DNA from: Dirofilaria immitis
Taxonomy: Eukaryota; Nematoda; Chromadorea; Rhabditida; Onchocercidae
Assembly (NCBI GenBank): GCA_024305405.1
Contig: JAKNDB010000054.1
Location: 310,001 to 374,000 of the forward strand
DNA length: 64,000 nt
Direction of reading: 5' to 3'
In this document: piece by piece, positions 14,101-25,699 of the stretch
Layout: every line of letters starts with the position of its first letter
How positions within the stretch are numbered: position 1 is the stretch's first letter
Translations under genes and position numbers: made by a program
Notes under the pieces: generated by a model
Seen by the model: only the letters and a program-made list of their open reading frames with translations
Databases searched by the model: none
What the model was told of the DNA's origin: nothing

Positions 14101-17100
14101 CAGCTCTTGCGAAAAACGATTCTCTCTTTGTACCTTAAATAATAACAATTTTTTAGTAAAAATTATTATGGAAATACAAGAAATTTTCGTTTGCTCAAAC
14201 TAATATGCTTATACTTATTTAAAAAAAAAAATCAAACCTTATATAAACCAACATCAAGCAACCACAGAGCCATACTTTTCACAATAACAACTAGAAAAAA
14301 CCAAAGTTGTCGGAAAATTGCAGCAAGTGAATCATTATCTGTTTGGACATAGGCAATCTTGAAAAATACTTTTAAAGAAATATTATAAAAAATTTTTCAG
14401 AGAAATATGAAATTTGTAGTATTGTTTGCGATGAAAATAATCCATAATAAGGCAATATTTGTTTAATAGTAAATTAACAAATTCTAATATATAAATGATC
14501 TCACATGATAATGATAAAGTAAAACAGAATTTACAAAATGGTTATAATTTACATGTGAAGTAATGTGCTTGCATAAAGCTGAATGTATAGTTTCATCCTC
14601 TGAATCTAATTTGTTTTCCACTGATCGTGACTGGAAATAATAAATGACAAATGTACGCAAAAGATGATTTTGACCTGCTGCAGCAATTTTATCAATAATT
14701 CCAATTAGCGTGCTATAAAAGACAATTAATAAATCATATAAATCTTCAACATATAAATTTCGAGAACTATCTTTCCAAAAAAAATCCTCAAAGGTATCAA
14801 TTTACTCTCAAAATTAAGAATTAAATTATGCATCAATTTTATTTTAACTGCATGCTAAAAATGGAATTGTAAACTGGCCATAATTACTTTTCAAACAAAA
14901 AGGTATAAAAATTACTCCTTCAAATTACGGTAAAAATTATTCAGGAATTTTTAAAAGAAAATATCTGAGGAACACAAACCCCAAAGTACTCAAAGCCATT
15001 TCATCGGTTGGCGAGCATGGCAACAACATAAATAATCGATTTAACGTTACTGGCAAGAATGGAATGATTCTCTCAATTTCAACTTCCAACAGATTCTGTA
15101 AATTTAAATAAATAATAAAAGTCATGCATAATGTACTATTTCGAGTACTTTCTACTAACTTTATCTGAAAACAGAAATAAATTTCGAATAATGCATTTCC
15201 AATTATGCGAAAAATGAGGGAAAACTTAAAGTTTCTGCAAAACATGCAAAAGCCCCCAGCAACTACGATTCTGCTCATTTTGTTTGTGATAAATTCTCGA
15301 AACTTCAAATTTTTAAAATATTTGTAAATAGGTAGCAAATCACCTAAGTGCACGACAACTAAGAGAATTCATTACTGAATTCCACTATATCACATCGAAG
15401 ATAAAACTTTACTCAGGCCGGAAATTCGAAAGTGCTACTTAAAGATGACAGTTTTGTTTATTAAACTTCAAGAGAACAAAAACAGCACGCTATTTTTTCT
15501 CATAGGAAAACTTTTCTATCGTAAATATCACACTTAGTTTTTTTTAATAGATCACTTAAGCATACGGAAAGCAAAAATGTGAATAAACTGTGCATAACTT
15601 CCTAATAGAACTCAACATGCCTATTCCAAATTATCCTATTCAATTTATATAGCGGATGGTTTATAGCTGACTTATTATTATTATAAATCGAAAAGAGAAA
15701 AAGCAAATCCATGAAATACTATAACAAGCCATCCATTGTTTGCATTGAGCTGTGTTATCAAATAAAGAATAAATAAAATAAATATATCGATAAGATAAAG
15801 AAATTAAACAGCAGCAAAATGATAAAATAATCTATCAAAAGCATTTAATAAAAGCTCTTTAACAGTGAAGATAAAAGCAATAAGGAAAACCAACATATTC
15901 TTACCTTATGTTAGGCTCTAAATCATTTTTTTATGAGAAACTTTATGAGAAACTATAAACAAGTAGTAAAATTGCTAATATCAATTCAATTTTTCTAGTC
16001 ATCCACGTCACATTGCTCATAGTCATCCAGACCATAAGCAGTAGTTATGCATTCTTAATTATGCAGCAAAATTTTATGAACTAATTCTCACCTCGATTTT
16101 TCGTACTACATAATGCCAAAATTTTTCTTCCTCCGAAATTTCACGATTTTCAATAGTTGGTGAACAGGAACGCGTGACCGTTAGTGAGGGAGGTGACGAC
16201 GGTGTATTGCTAACTGACGAAATTGAATTTGGCGGACTGGACCACTACAACAGTGAAATGCGATTGTTAGCAACTGTACACCCCAAAATGAGAAAGGCAA
16301 TAAGATATTCCAAAAACCAAATAAACAATTTAAATAAGCTAATGATTCGATAAATCAAACAACTATGAACTGCGCAAGAAATAAAACTCGATTATAACTT
16401 TAAAAAACCAATTCGTGGAAAATTTAAGGTCAAAATAAATACCAAATTGTGCGATTTTCAACAATCAGCTTTTCTCGAAAATTCTAGACATATTAAAATT
16501 TAATTGGTTGCGAAAATGTTAGAATGAAATTTCTAATTATACTATTAAGAAACATGCTTTCAATAAAACGATAGATCAGTAAAAAATACAAAAAGGAATG
16601 AATAAAAATTAACACGATTCAATAGTTTTCAGTTCTTGAGATAAGTTGCAAGCATTAGTAAAAATGCAACATGACAGATTGAGAATAACAACATAAGCAA
16701 ATAAACGAAGAAAATTCGTTTGTAATATATTACTGCTAAATATGAAAATCAGAATACTGCGTTTACCTTAAAACCGCCTAATTAAGGAAAATCGAAATTG
16801 CAAAAATACAAAGTATGTGAATAGCGCCACAATCACGAGCGTTATGTGAATGATTTAATAAAAAAGTAATCTTTATGTTGTTACGTAAGTAATCTTTAAT
16901 TTCTTTGCTCCAGTTTTATTTTGCTTTGAAATAGCGAAACTAATTTTTATAATAAACCAACTTTAGTTTTTGACGATGCATCGCCAACAACACCCGCACG
17001 TTGAAGCTTCTGACAACTTTGAAAGAATGTCTGCAACTTCTTTTCTGTTGTAAATGCTGAAGAAACAAGCCTCAGACGTACACGGAATATTTGCTTACCG

Positions 17101-20100
17101 CTATCTACCCAACGGATATCTGGTCCAGTATGCTGCAATAGAATTTAATGAATTAAAAAAAGTGGAATAAATTGAACGTATGAGTTATGAGTCTTGATTA
17201 CAGATAAAAAAACAAATACAGCAAGCTAAAAAACTGATGATTTCAATATTAAAATTATATTAGCCTCCAACAGTACAATGTTCAAAACAGAATGACATAC
17301 ATAAGAAATGACTTGCCCCTTTTCCAAATCCTAATGATTGATAGTTTATATAACCGGATGGCAAATCGGCGGCCACTGATAAAGCAAACTCTTGATCGTC
17401 GTGTTCGATTATTAAATGATCTTTCTTCAATAAGGGCAACCATGCATATCCAATAGGAATATCAGAATTCTAAAGTTCCAAAAAAGCATTCCGTCAAAAT
17501 TTCTTCCAAAGAAATATAGCCCAAAAGGTGGTAATAAGTTGCAAAAAAGTAATAAAAGTAAAGATGATAAAATAGGAAGTTCTGATTTTTTTTCAAATCA
17601 AAACGTCATACTGAATTAAAATTAAGAAACGTAAAGGAATTGGGAAACCTCATTCTGAGTTTTATTTGAAGCAGTGCCTGCAACTGATACATGACTAAAT
17701 GAAAATAATAAATGATCGGCGGCATCTAGTAAAACTGGAAGCTGGATTTTTATCTGAAAATGAAGTTCATTAAAACCATATTTTACAGTTTTTGAAATCT
17801 AAAAAGTGACAGATGCATTAAAATATAAAATTACAAATGTATAACATTTTCTCTTTCAAAGCAGAAATTAGATGCATATGATAATAAAAAATTTGTATAT
17901 GATTATCTATTATCTTGGATGTGTTAGTTTAACAGATTTTCAATAAGATTTGGCGAATAAAAAATACTACAAACAACTCATCATAAAATTATGCAATCTG
18001 TAGCTAGACATACTTCATCGTTAAAGACTGGATTTTGCTCATGATGTTGTACTGAACAACGCATGCTGTGTACGAATGGTGTAGGTGATGCAAATCGATT
18101 ATAAATAACCTGAAATTAGTAACCAAACGAGCATCAATTTATTATAATCTACTTTGATTAAATAAGTTTAAATATTTAAGAATCGTTTTAATTTATATAC
18201 AAAAAAGGAAATCGCTTGAGTGAACGATATTCATATTTCAGACTTCTTGTTTTAACCTCTTATTCTCAAAATATGATGTCATAAATTACCTAATTTAAAA
18301 AGAACGTACTTGGGACATGTCTTCTTTTTGGATATAGAAATAAAACGCACAGTGCACACGATATTACGAGCTTTATTAAACGTTTTTTGGCCATCATACT
18401 TCAATGTTAATGGATAAACATAGAGCAAATTGAAAAAACTTGTATGCGGTTCGACAACAAAATCATTAAAAGATTGGGCTTCAAAGCAAACTAATGCAAG
18501 ATTATCTGATCTTGCATTCCATGGACAAACAGGCATGAAACTCGAATTTATACGCACTGAAATATGCCCAGAAAATCAATGCTGAAAGCAAAATCAAATA
18601 ACTTAAAACACATGAGATTACAAGAATAGTTATTATCAATGTACAAAAAAGATCAAAAAGTACAAACTTGATAGCTCGGATGCTTTTGATGAAAAGTCAA
18701 TGTTCATAGTGATAGTTGCTGTTGGTAACTGCGTTAGTTTTCCAGATTTTTCAATTCTGAATGAAAACAGCTCAGTCAAATGACGAGTTTTTAAAAATTT
18801 TCAAATCTGTTCAATTATAAACTGTCAAAAATAAAAACCAACCGTCCAAAATCAACGAGAATTTTTGCAAATCGCCATCACCTAATTTATTTCCTTCACA
18901 ACGATAAAGCTGCATTTCATTTGACAATTTCGTTCCACAACCAGACATTTCTTGAAATACAGGTCTGAAATACTATGTTCACATTAAAAAATAACTGAAT
19001 CCAAATCAAAAATAATTCTGACGAAAGTAGTATCGATGATTGACATCTATATATCAAATATCAATTATGCATTTTTAAATATTAATAATGTTAGGAATCA
19101 AAACAATTTTATCGTGTTTATAAAAAATATAGATGATTGATGAATCAAATAGAATGTGATGACTTAAACTACGCAACACCCATCTCAGAGAGAAGGATCC
19201 ATTTGAATATGTCTCTACAGAGAGCAATTCTATCGGCACGAGAAGCACAAGAATTATATTTTAGATGATCTGCATATTAAGCGGTAAGTTTTCTAACTAC
19301 ATATAATAGAAGCAATTAACAAAAAACCTTGCAGCCCAGGCAAAAGGCATTTTGTCCTGATTCGTTTTTAAATATGCCTGTTGAATTATTTTCTGCAATT
19401 TTGCAACACCTTTTAGATCATTTGTTGTTTTCATATACATTTCTGCCGATGTATCGATCGAAAGCAGTCGATCAACACGGACAATCAAGTAAATATCGGG
19501 GTGCGGTTTGGAAATTGAATACATAACCTGCAATTTTTTTTCAGAAATTGAACAATAACAGTCAATAATATTGGAACTAGTCATGATCTGAAGTAATGAA
19601 TTAATGAATTAAGGATAATGACAAGATAACTTCCAAAAAGAAAATGAATAGCTTTTTCGAAGGTAAGGATTAGGAAGAAATTAGATAAATAGAAGAAATA
19701 GAGAGAAAGGAAAGAATCAATGGGAAAGCAAACAAATGAAATAGAAAGGCATGAAAAATAATACTTCATTCCTGTAATTCCTTTCATCAAAAAAGAAAAA
19801 AATAACATAAGAGATATGAAATAATAAGTGGAGGAGGAAGACATATATTTCAAACAAAGACAGAAAAATCTTAATTTCTCGAGAACAACCTTTCGAACAT
19901 TCTTATCCGCCAGTATTCGTTTGGAGAGAATATTAATACCATCTTCTTCCAACATGCTTTTCTCAACTGAACCCTTGCCAGTTCCATTTCTACTACCAAA
20001 TTTTAACGATGCGATTAATTCGTCATTGTTGGGATCAATTCGAAACTCTTCGGACAATCGATGACCAGCTCGACAATCGTATAAAAATATGCGCAGAAAG

Positions 20101-23100
20101 AAAGGTTCAATCTAAAATTGATAATAGGCGAAAAATAATAACAAATAAATGATCCAGGGCAGATGATTCCGAAATTGTAGTCCAGTCAAGAAATATTAAT
20201 ACTGGAAAAATTTACGAAACTTCAAAATTATTTCATGATTTTGTTTATTTCACGATTTTAATGAAAACAAATTAATCAAAGTAATAAAAAATAAATTAAT
20301 CTTTCATAATTCGGTCATTAGTTGAATTGAACCGATGTTAAAGCCATACTGAAATCATTAAATATATGAAAAAGAACCTGCTGCATATTTGTATTTGAAA
20401 CAGGTAACATAATATTCAAATTTACGAACTCTACAATAAATCGAACTACCGCCTTATCTTCCGGAGGTCTTATTACCTCATTCGAAGCAATATTCGCCAG
20501 TAAACAACTTGCTTCACTTTTTGGCATTGATAATCGCTGAAGAGAGAAATATTTCTTAGATAATTGAAGTGAAGTTTAAAAGATATCGAAATCATGAAAT
20601 AATTTTGAAAAAAAAATGACTAACATCAAGATCAGGATACAATGCGAACAGTGAACGTCTTTTAACAATAGGAGGTTGCAAAGCTTTTGAAGCAGCACTG
20701 CGTTCAGCCCAAAAACTTGTTCCATAGTGTTCTCAAAAAAATTATGCATAAGTTTAAAAAATACTATGAACAGAGCTCAAATTCAAAAATTAAATTCATA
20801 ATTAAAATTAACCAACCAATTGTATCATTATTTGTCACAGAGGCTTGTTCGTCACCTACTCTTGTTGTTCCTATGCTTAATGATTCTGACCCTACATCAG
20901 TACTCGTTGAAGCTATTCCATCTGAAACATAAGAATAAAATTTAAATTGAATTTTTAAAATGACGGATATTTAATAATCAATATGAAAATTTTGTTAAGA
21001 TTTTCATATTAACATACATAAGCTTTAGCATATATATTTCGATGAGATTTACGATACTTATGAATATTCACAGATTTTTGACTATCTTTATAAGTATAAT
21101 CTTTTTTCAGAATGTATTGCATAGTATATTTTATCTTTCATTTTCTCAAAGTATTTCAAATATATAATTTAAATGTTCTTACTAATGATCTGCAGAGTAC
21201 TCTCACGATCTTCATGAAATTTTTCAATATTTAAATTTCTTCTTTTACAAATATAAACAATTCAGTTATTCAGTGTGAACAATTATAGCGTAGTAAATAG
21301 GCAATTTCATTTCATATTGATATTATTGATGCATTATTCTTTGATTTTTGATGGGCTAATGCAAACTGTTTATTCATATCGTGCTATCGATGATGTCAAC
21401 AAAAAGAGGAAACAGTCGTGTGGCAGTTCACCATCAAACACGAATAACAGTCAGTCGGCTATTGTCATATAATCAAGCTCTTACTATCTTCCGATATCCT
21501 CTCTTGTCTTGATAAAAAACTCATTTTTTTAATTCATCTTATTTTTCTATTAATTTCCTTAGTTTCATGAGTGCTTATCAAATGAATAAAATTCAAAAGA
21601 GCTTGCTACGGTTTTTTCGATTGTTTTCTCTTAATCGTATAAGTGTGGATGATGATTAAGAGAATACAATCGAATTTGCTGTAATGTTTTGCTCGCACAG
21701 CAATTTGCTCTTCTGAGTATAAAAATCGATTATTGTTGAAATGATTTCATTGAAATTCACATTTTTAAGTAATGCTATGGCATTACTTAAAAGTTATGAC
21801 TACGCTTTTAAAGAGTAGAATGTAAAAAGATTGAAGAAATCCAAATCTGAAAAACTCTTATCTTTCAACTAGCGATTTCTCATTACGAAATTAGGAAAGA
21901 AAAAATTGTAACCTTTGAAATCACCAGCTAAAGCGCGATCAATCTCAATTAGCCATCGCGGTAAATCACTATCAGAATCAGCTGCCAAAACCCATGAACG
22001 CCTTTCTGTACCAGATCCACTCACCTTTAAAACACTTTCTTCATTCTTTTTTTGAAAATTCAAACGTTAAAATATAGCAAGAAAAATTATGCCAAGCTAA
22101 ATATTCCTCTGTCAGTTCAAACAAATGAAAATAAAAATTATAACTTATTTATTTATGATATTATCAGTTTAATCAACTGAATTGATAATTCCATAAATGA
22201 TAAAAGAAGCAACTGCAGTCATATAGAGCATGCAGTAGTACAACACATGCTTAATCAAATTTTTACTTATGGATCCAATTTTAGAATTAAATTTAAGGCT
22301 TAAAAAATTCGTTTTATATAGATGTACAAAATTTTAATGTAAAGAATTTATGCCTAGTTGATTTTCTTTGCTATATGCAAGAATAATAGTTATGGTTACA
22401 CTTACTTCGAGAACATTTCTGCCTTTCTTGCTAGTAGACAAAGCCGCTTGTTGTACAATCATTGGTGGATGTGTTAATGCTGCAAATTGTGATTTTCGCA
22501 TTTCTAGTAGAACTTTTCCATTTTCATCTTTCCTCAATATACAATAACGTTTCTTCATGCTCTAAATGAATCATTTAAAAATTTTTAGATCTAAGTTATA
22601 GTTTTATTCAACTGTTTCAATTCCGCTTATTCATTAACTTTGCGTTTTAGATTTATTTAGTAGATGATAAAAAAACGAAGGTTTTGACAAAAGATTATTT
22701 TTAGGAAGCTTACTTAATGATTTAAATTGAGTAATTTTCTTGTCCAAGTACAAGCAATCCATAAACATTCTTGTGGCAACAGAATGATTTTTTCGTATTG
22801 ATCAATGAATCATGCCGTATATGCTAATATTTAGACCTGTGGAAAGAACTTATCAACAAAGGTTATTTACCTTGAAATTATCCAAAAGACTAGTTTCCGG
22901 TACAATGAACAAGAATCCTTCACGAATAATATCGGAATTGTGGCGACCCTCCAACTCCTGAAATACGTGTATACTAAAACAAATATTGATAAAAATTTAG
23001 AGCATGCGAAAAATTAATGGAGTGAAGGATGATGAATTTACCTCTTTTTTTCATTATAAACCATATCACTTTCATAAATTAATGGCTGAAGATCGACATC

Positions 23101-24837
23101 CTGACTAAAAAGAGAACTTTTGATTATGACAAATAATCCGAAATTTTGTCTGCTACTATCATATCTATTATTAATTAACAAAATAAATTTTTAATGACTC
23201 AAATTAGATTCAAACTCCAGAAGTTTTATTTCTCACTTATCAGAATTAATACACAAATTCGAAGTCTATTCCTCCATAGTGAAATATATTCGAAACAATG
23301 TCTACATTAATATAATGCAAGTAATAATCGAGTGAAACACAATTGATTTTTCCTAAAAGAATTAGTTTGAATAGCACTTAAAAGTTAATATCGTTGACAG
23401 CTTACTCAGAACTGCTGCGATAATCGGAACCAAATTGCACATAATTAAAACGGATAACACGGTACGGAGCAATATAAAACGCAAGGGTTTCTTGTGTAAG
23501 TAACCATTTTGCTTCTGTTATTTCACGTCGATCTAATGATGACATCATTGGGCATTTCATTGGAGATATTGATATTTCCTAAATTAATATTTCCGATTTG
23601 TTAATTGTTATTAATGAGAAGCAATAAAATAAAGATGGATGTGTAAAAATTGCGAAAATTGCGCGTTCCGACGATATAAATTGCAAAAATTACTCAAAAA
23701 AATTTTAGTTTGATTTAAAACAATTAAAAGAACTAAGAGATTAAAAAATACGGTGAAGTCATCGCGTGGAAATAACAACAATTCTCGCTGATTAAGATTT
23801 TCTATGACTGGATTATTTTCCGCGAAAAATTTCTCATAATCCAATGGCTCTGACAATGGTCGTTTGCGCTGTAGCAATAAGAATTGAAGAAATTCAAATA
23901 ATCGAGAGCAATACATTTAATTTGTGTTTACTTTATATCTTTAGATGGAAATTCACAATTCAAGTCAATCAAATTCAATCAAATCGAATTCAACTTAATA
24001 AATACAAACCTTTATACTTAAAAGGAGTCTAACTAATTAATAATGCAATAAATAACCGTCGGATTCATTGTACTCATTGCCGTTCGTACAGCTTCCCGAG
24101 CTTCTCGAGCCTGTCCTGGTTTCCCGACTCCAACTGTAAACCTAAAACATAAAATTGTTTGAAAAGTTTATAAATGGGAATTTATAACAGTACTAGTGCG
24201 CATTTTCTATTTTTCTTCTTTTAATTTTATTTCTTACTGCAGTTATTCCTTCTGTTTTCTTTTAATATTACTTTTATTCTATTTCTTATAAGAATCCTTT
24301 GTTTAATGTTCAAATTATTACCATTCAAACATTGGTTTTATTAACAAATTAATGCTTAAATAAAAATAATTATTTCGATCTGAAATAAATATTTCGCGAA
24401 GTTGTTTAAGTTATTTTAGACAATTATATAATTTCGTGAAGTGATAACATTTCAAAACTGGATTAATGATAAAAATATTGAAACAAAATAGTGAAAAAAT
24501 TACTAAGAAGTGGAATGAATAAAGAAAATGAATGCTTTTTTGGAACAAACAACCAAGGAGAATAAATAACTTTATTACAACTAAAGAAATTAAACTTAAA
24601 TATTATTCATGCTAGGTTCAATTATTTTTCAAGTCAACATGTTAAGTTTAATTGTCAAATTAAAGTCTTATTAGTTTTAATATAAAATTTTCCGAATATT
24701 TCCATCTAAAAATTATACTTTCGTAATTGTCCACCAGCTGATCGTTGACTTGATATTTCCACCAAGCCGCTACTACTAGCACTGGAAACGGAAACCATCG
24801 AACGACGATCGTCATATCGTGGTGTGTTACTTTTCAT
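4402..24837 (-). CDS. ziz-1: DOCK-D (zizimin) Rho-family guanine nucleotide exchange factor
   Basis: Gene for a giant DOCK9/10/11-type GEF that, in this family, activates Cdc42 (some members Rac) at membranes. The first exon (24719-24837) starts [19 protein letters not shown] and nearly 50 exons follow, about 2,200 residues, close to vertebrate DOCK9. Domains in order are an N-terminal DOCK segment with [10 protein letters not shown], a PH domain, a stretch with [16 protein letters not shown] and [12 protein letters not shown]-1/C2 with [16 protein letters not shown], helical repeats, and DHR-2 with [28 protein letters not shown] and [17 protein letters not shown]. These match DOCK-D better than DOCK-A, B or C, and the PH domain is specific to DOCK-D. 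The stop lies at 4402-4404. An in-frame ATG upstream at 24912 is possible but less likely. At least four one-base breaks fall in A/T runs (5588-5590, 5837-5840, 6888-6893, 23045-23051). The symbol follows the C. elegans orthologue. Confidence 0.93.
8201..8325. repeat. Imperfect tandem duplication of about 65 bp in an intron
   Basis: Two adjacent copies share TTTGATTCTTCTT, then AGAAT.TAACTTTTA.GTT and AA.TGAATTAAA in the same order. They lie in the intron between the exons at 8037 and 8497, and look like an old local duplication. Confidence 0.5.
8369..17132 (-). other. ziz-1: Helical-repeat middle region exons of the DOCK-D gene
   Basis: Exons by eye are 16958-17132, 16092-16244, 14980-15095, 14553-14712, 14238-14357, 13987-14133, 13751-13834, 13300-13438, 12943-13035, 12504-12688, 11942-12071, 11482-11663, 10886-11076, 10503-10602, 10078-10217, 9709-9879, 9197-9359, 8841-8943 and 8497-8578. 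A further short exon near 8369-8432 is likely but its boundaries are unclear. Landmark pieces shared with DOCK9 are [58 protein letters not shown] and [16 protein letters not shown]. The exon at 16092-16244 is serine/proline rich and poorly conserved, as is 11482-11663, so both are likely flexible linkers. The largest introns are 15096-16091 and 16245-16957. Confidence 0.8.
17303..18556 (-). other. ziz-1: DHR-1 (C2-like) lipid-binding domain exons
   Basis: Exons 18310-18556, 18014-18109, 17649-17753 and about 17303-17470 encode a C2-like fold that in DOCK proteins binds membrane phosphoinositides. Visible landmarks are [40 protein letters not shown] followed by [19 protein letters not shown], and [15 protein letters not shown] then [14 protein letters not shown]. 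The downstream border of the last exon is uncertain because no donor gives the right phase without one or two added bases, possibly another run-length error in its AAAAGGGG stretch. Confidence 0.83.
18668..21472 (-). other. ziz-1: Exons between PH and DHR-1 of the DOCK-D gene
   Basis: Exons 20817-20921, 20625-20731, 20378-20536, 19890-20111, 19328-19527, 18843-18964 and 18668-18756 link the PH and DHR-1 domains. Conserved landmarks are [20 protein letters not shown] (DOCK9 has VEPFFVTLSLFD), the [16 protein letters not shown] block and [10 protein letters not shown] serine/threonine-rich linker ([19 protein letters not shown]) follows the PH domain. The intron at 20922-21912 is one of the longest in this half; I see no exon in it, but it carries the hairpin listed at 21763. 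Confidence 0.75.
21763..21792. repeat. Perfect 13-bp hairpin in a DOCK-D intron
   Basis: Arms TTTTAAGTAATGC (21763-21775) and GCATTACTTAAAA (21780-21792) are perfect reverse complements around the four-base loop TATG. It lies in the long intron between the PH exons and the downstream linker exons. Function unknown. Confidence 0.6.
21913..22957 (-). other. ziz-1: PH domain exons of the DOCK-D gene
   Basis: Exons 22871-22957, 22406-22561 and 21913-22045 give [12 protein letters not shown], then [20 protein letters not shown] and [20 protein letters not shown]. This has the pleckstrin-homology pattern: a glycine-led first strand, basic residues in the strand 1-2 region, and the invariant tryptophan in the final helix ([10 protein letters not shown]). 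DOCK-D members carry this domain ahead of DHR-1, so it supports the subfamily call. It is expected to target the protein to phosphoinositide-containing membrane. Confidence 0.85.
23042..24837 (-). other. ziz-1: N-terminal exons of the DOCK-D gene
   Basis: Exons 24719-24837, 24057-24141, 23752-23868, 23406-23578 and 23042-23100. The order is a serine-rich start, [19 protein letters not shown], then [17 protein letters not shown] and [11 protein letters not shown], which correspond to the KPGTAAELRQSV, IEPLDYENV and REMLLFPYDDF blocks of DOCK9. The short exon 23042-23100 needs one more T in the T7 run at 23045-23051 to join the PH exon in phase. Confidence 0.82.
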
Positions 24838-25699
24838 TCTGATAATAAAAATTAATTGCGGATTTGTTTTATAACAAATGATAAACGAAAATATATTTGA
24901 TTTTATTGACATAACGGTAAATAATTGAAATTTTTGGAAAATAATAAAAATATGTTAGATAAAATGATAATCAAATGACCGTCACTGTTCAAATAATGCA
25001 TAATGATCGACAGTTGATTATCATCGATCAGTTTTAAGTATTGGTAATCATTGATAACAAGAGTACTTATCAAAATTATTCATAATGAGAGCTTAAATGC
25101 TACTTCATAGTAGTTATTATTCGTTTATTATCTGCTTATCTTCATTATATTTATCTGATTTACTTGTTCTTACATTTTATTTATTATTCAATTATCATGT
25201 TCATATCTAATTCACGTACGTTAATCAGTATTTAAATTATCATGTAACCTATGACATCACCAGATCAGAAGCTAATTTTGCAAAAGGACACAATTCAACC
25301 AGGAATCGATCTTGCATTATAATAACGTAAATCAAGTGTGGTATCGGTATGCAACTTCATTAAATATTGTTGCAACGTAAAATACCGAAAGGAGAGGTAT
25401 TTTGAGGGAATTTTATATGGATGATAATTTGATTATTTCCATTTGATTAGTTAAAAAAAGTTTGTAAAAATTTGTTAGTATTGCTAATGAAATACATAAC
25501 TTTTTTTAGTTTGATCATTTAATAAGTTTTATTTTGATTAGATCTGATAGACGAGTTTTTATTGGATTTAAAATACAGCCTCTCGAAAAGAGTGTTGACG
25601 ATGCATTTATTCTATCACGATAAACATATTATCAATTTATTTGTTATTAGCTTATCACTTGCACTTATTAATTAGAATGTTTAGATCTATTACAGAAAA
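24838..25699. other. Divergent intergenic region between DOCK-D and eEF1B
   Basis: The two genes point away from each other, so their promoters or outron starts must lie here. The region is AT-rich and includes repeated ATCATTGAT/GATAATCAT-like words around 24960-25060. No TATA box, CCAAT box or coding segment stands out. TACAG at 25691-25695 just before the eEF1B start is listed separately. Confidence 0.4.
25684..25699 (+). promoter_or_regulatory. Candidate spliced-leader acceptor before eEF1B
   Basis: GATCTATTACAG is followed by four A residues and then the ATG at 25700. The acceptor-like AG four bases from the start codon is typical of trans-spliced nematode messages. Confidence 0.55.

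Noticed and set aside
14937..15353. 138-codon minus-strand frame as a stand-alone gene
   Set aside because: Only the part 14980-15095 is an exon of the DOCK-D gene; the rest reads through its introns.
19581..20057. 158-codon minus-strand frame as a separate gene
   Set aside because: Its N-terminal part is the DOCK-D exon 19890-20111; the hydrophobic tail is intron translation, not a membrane domain.
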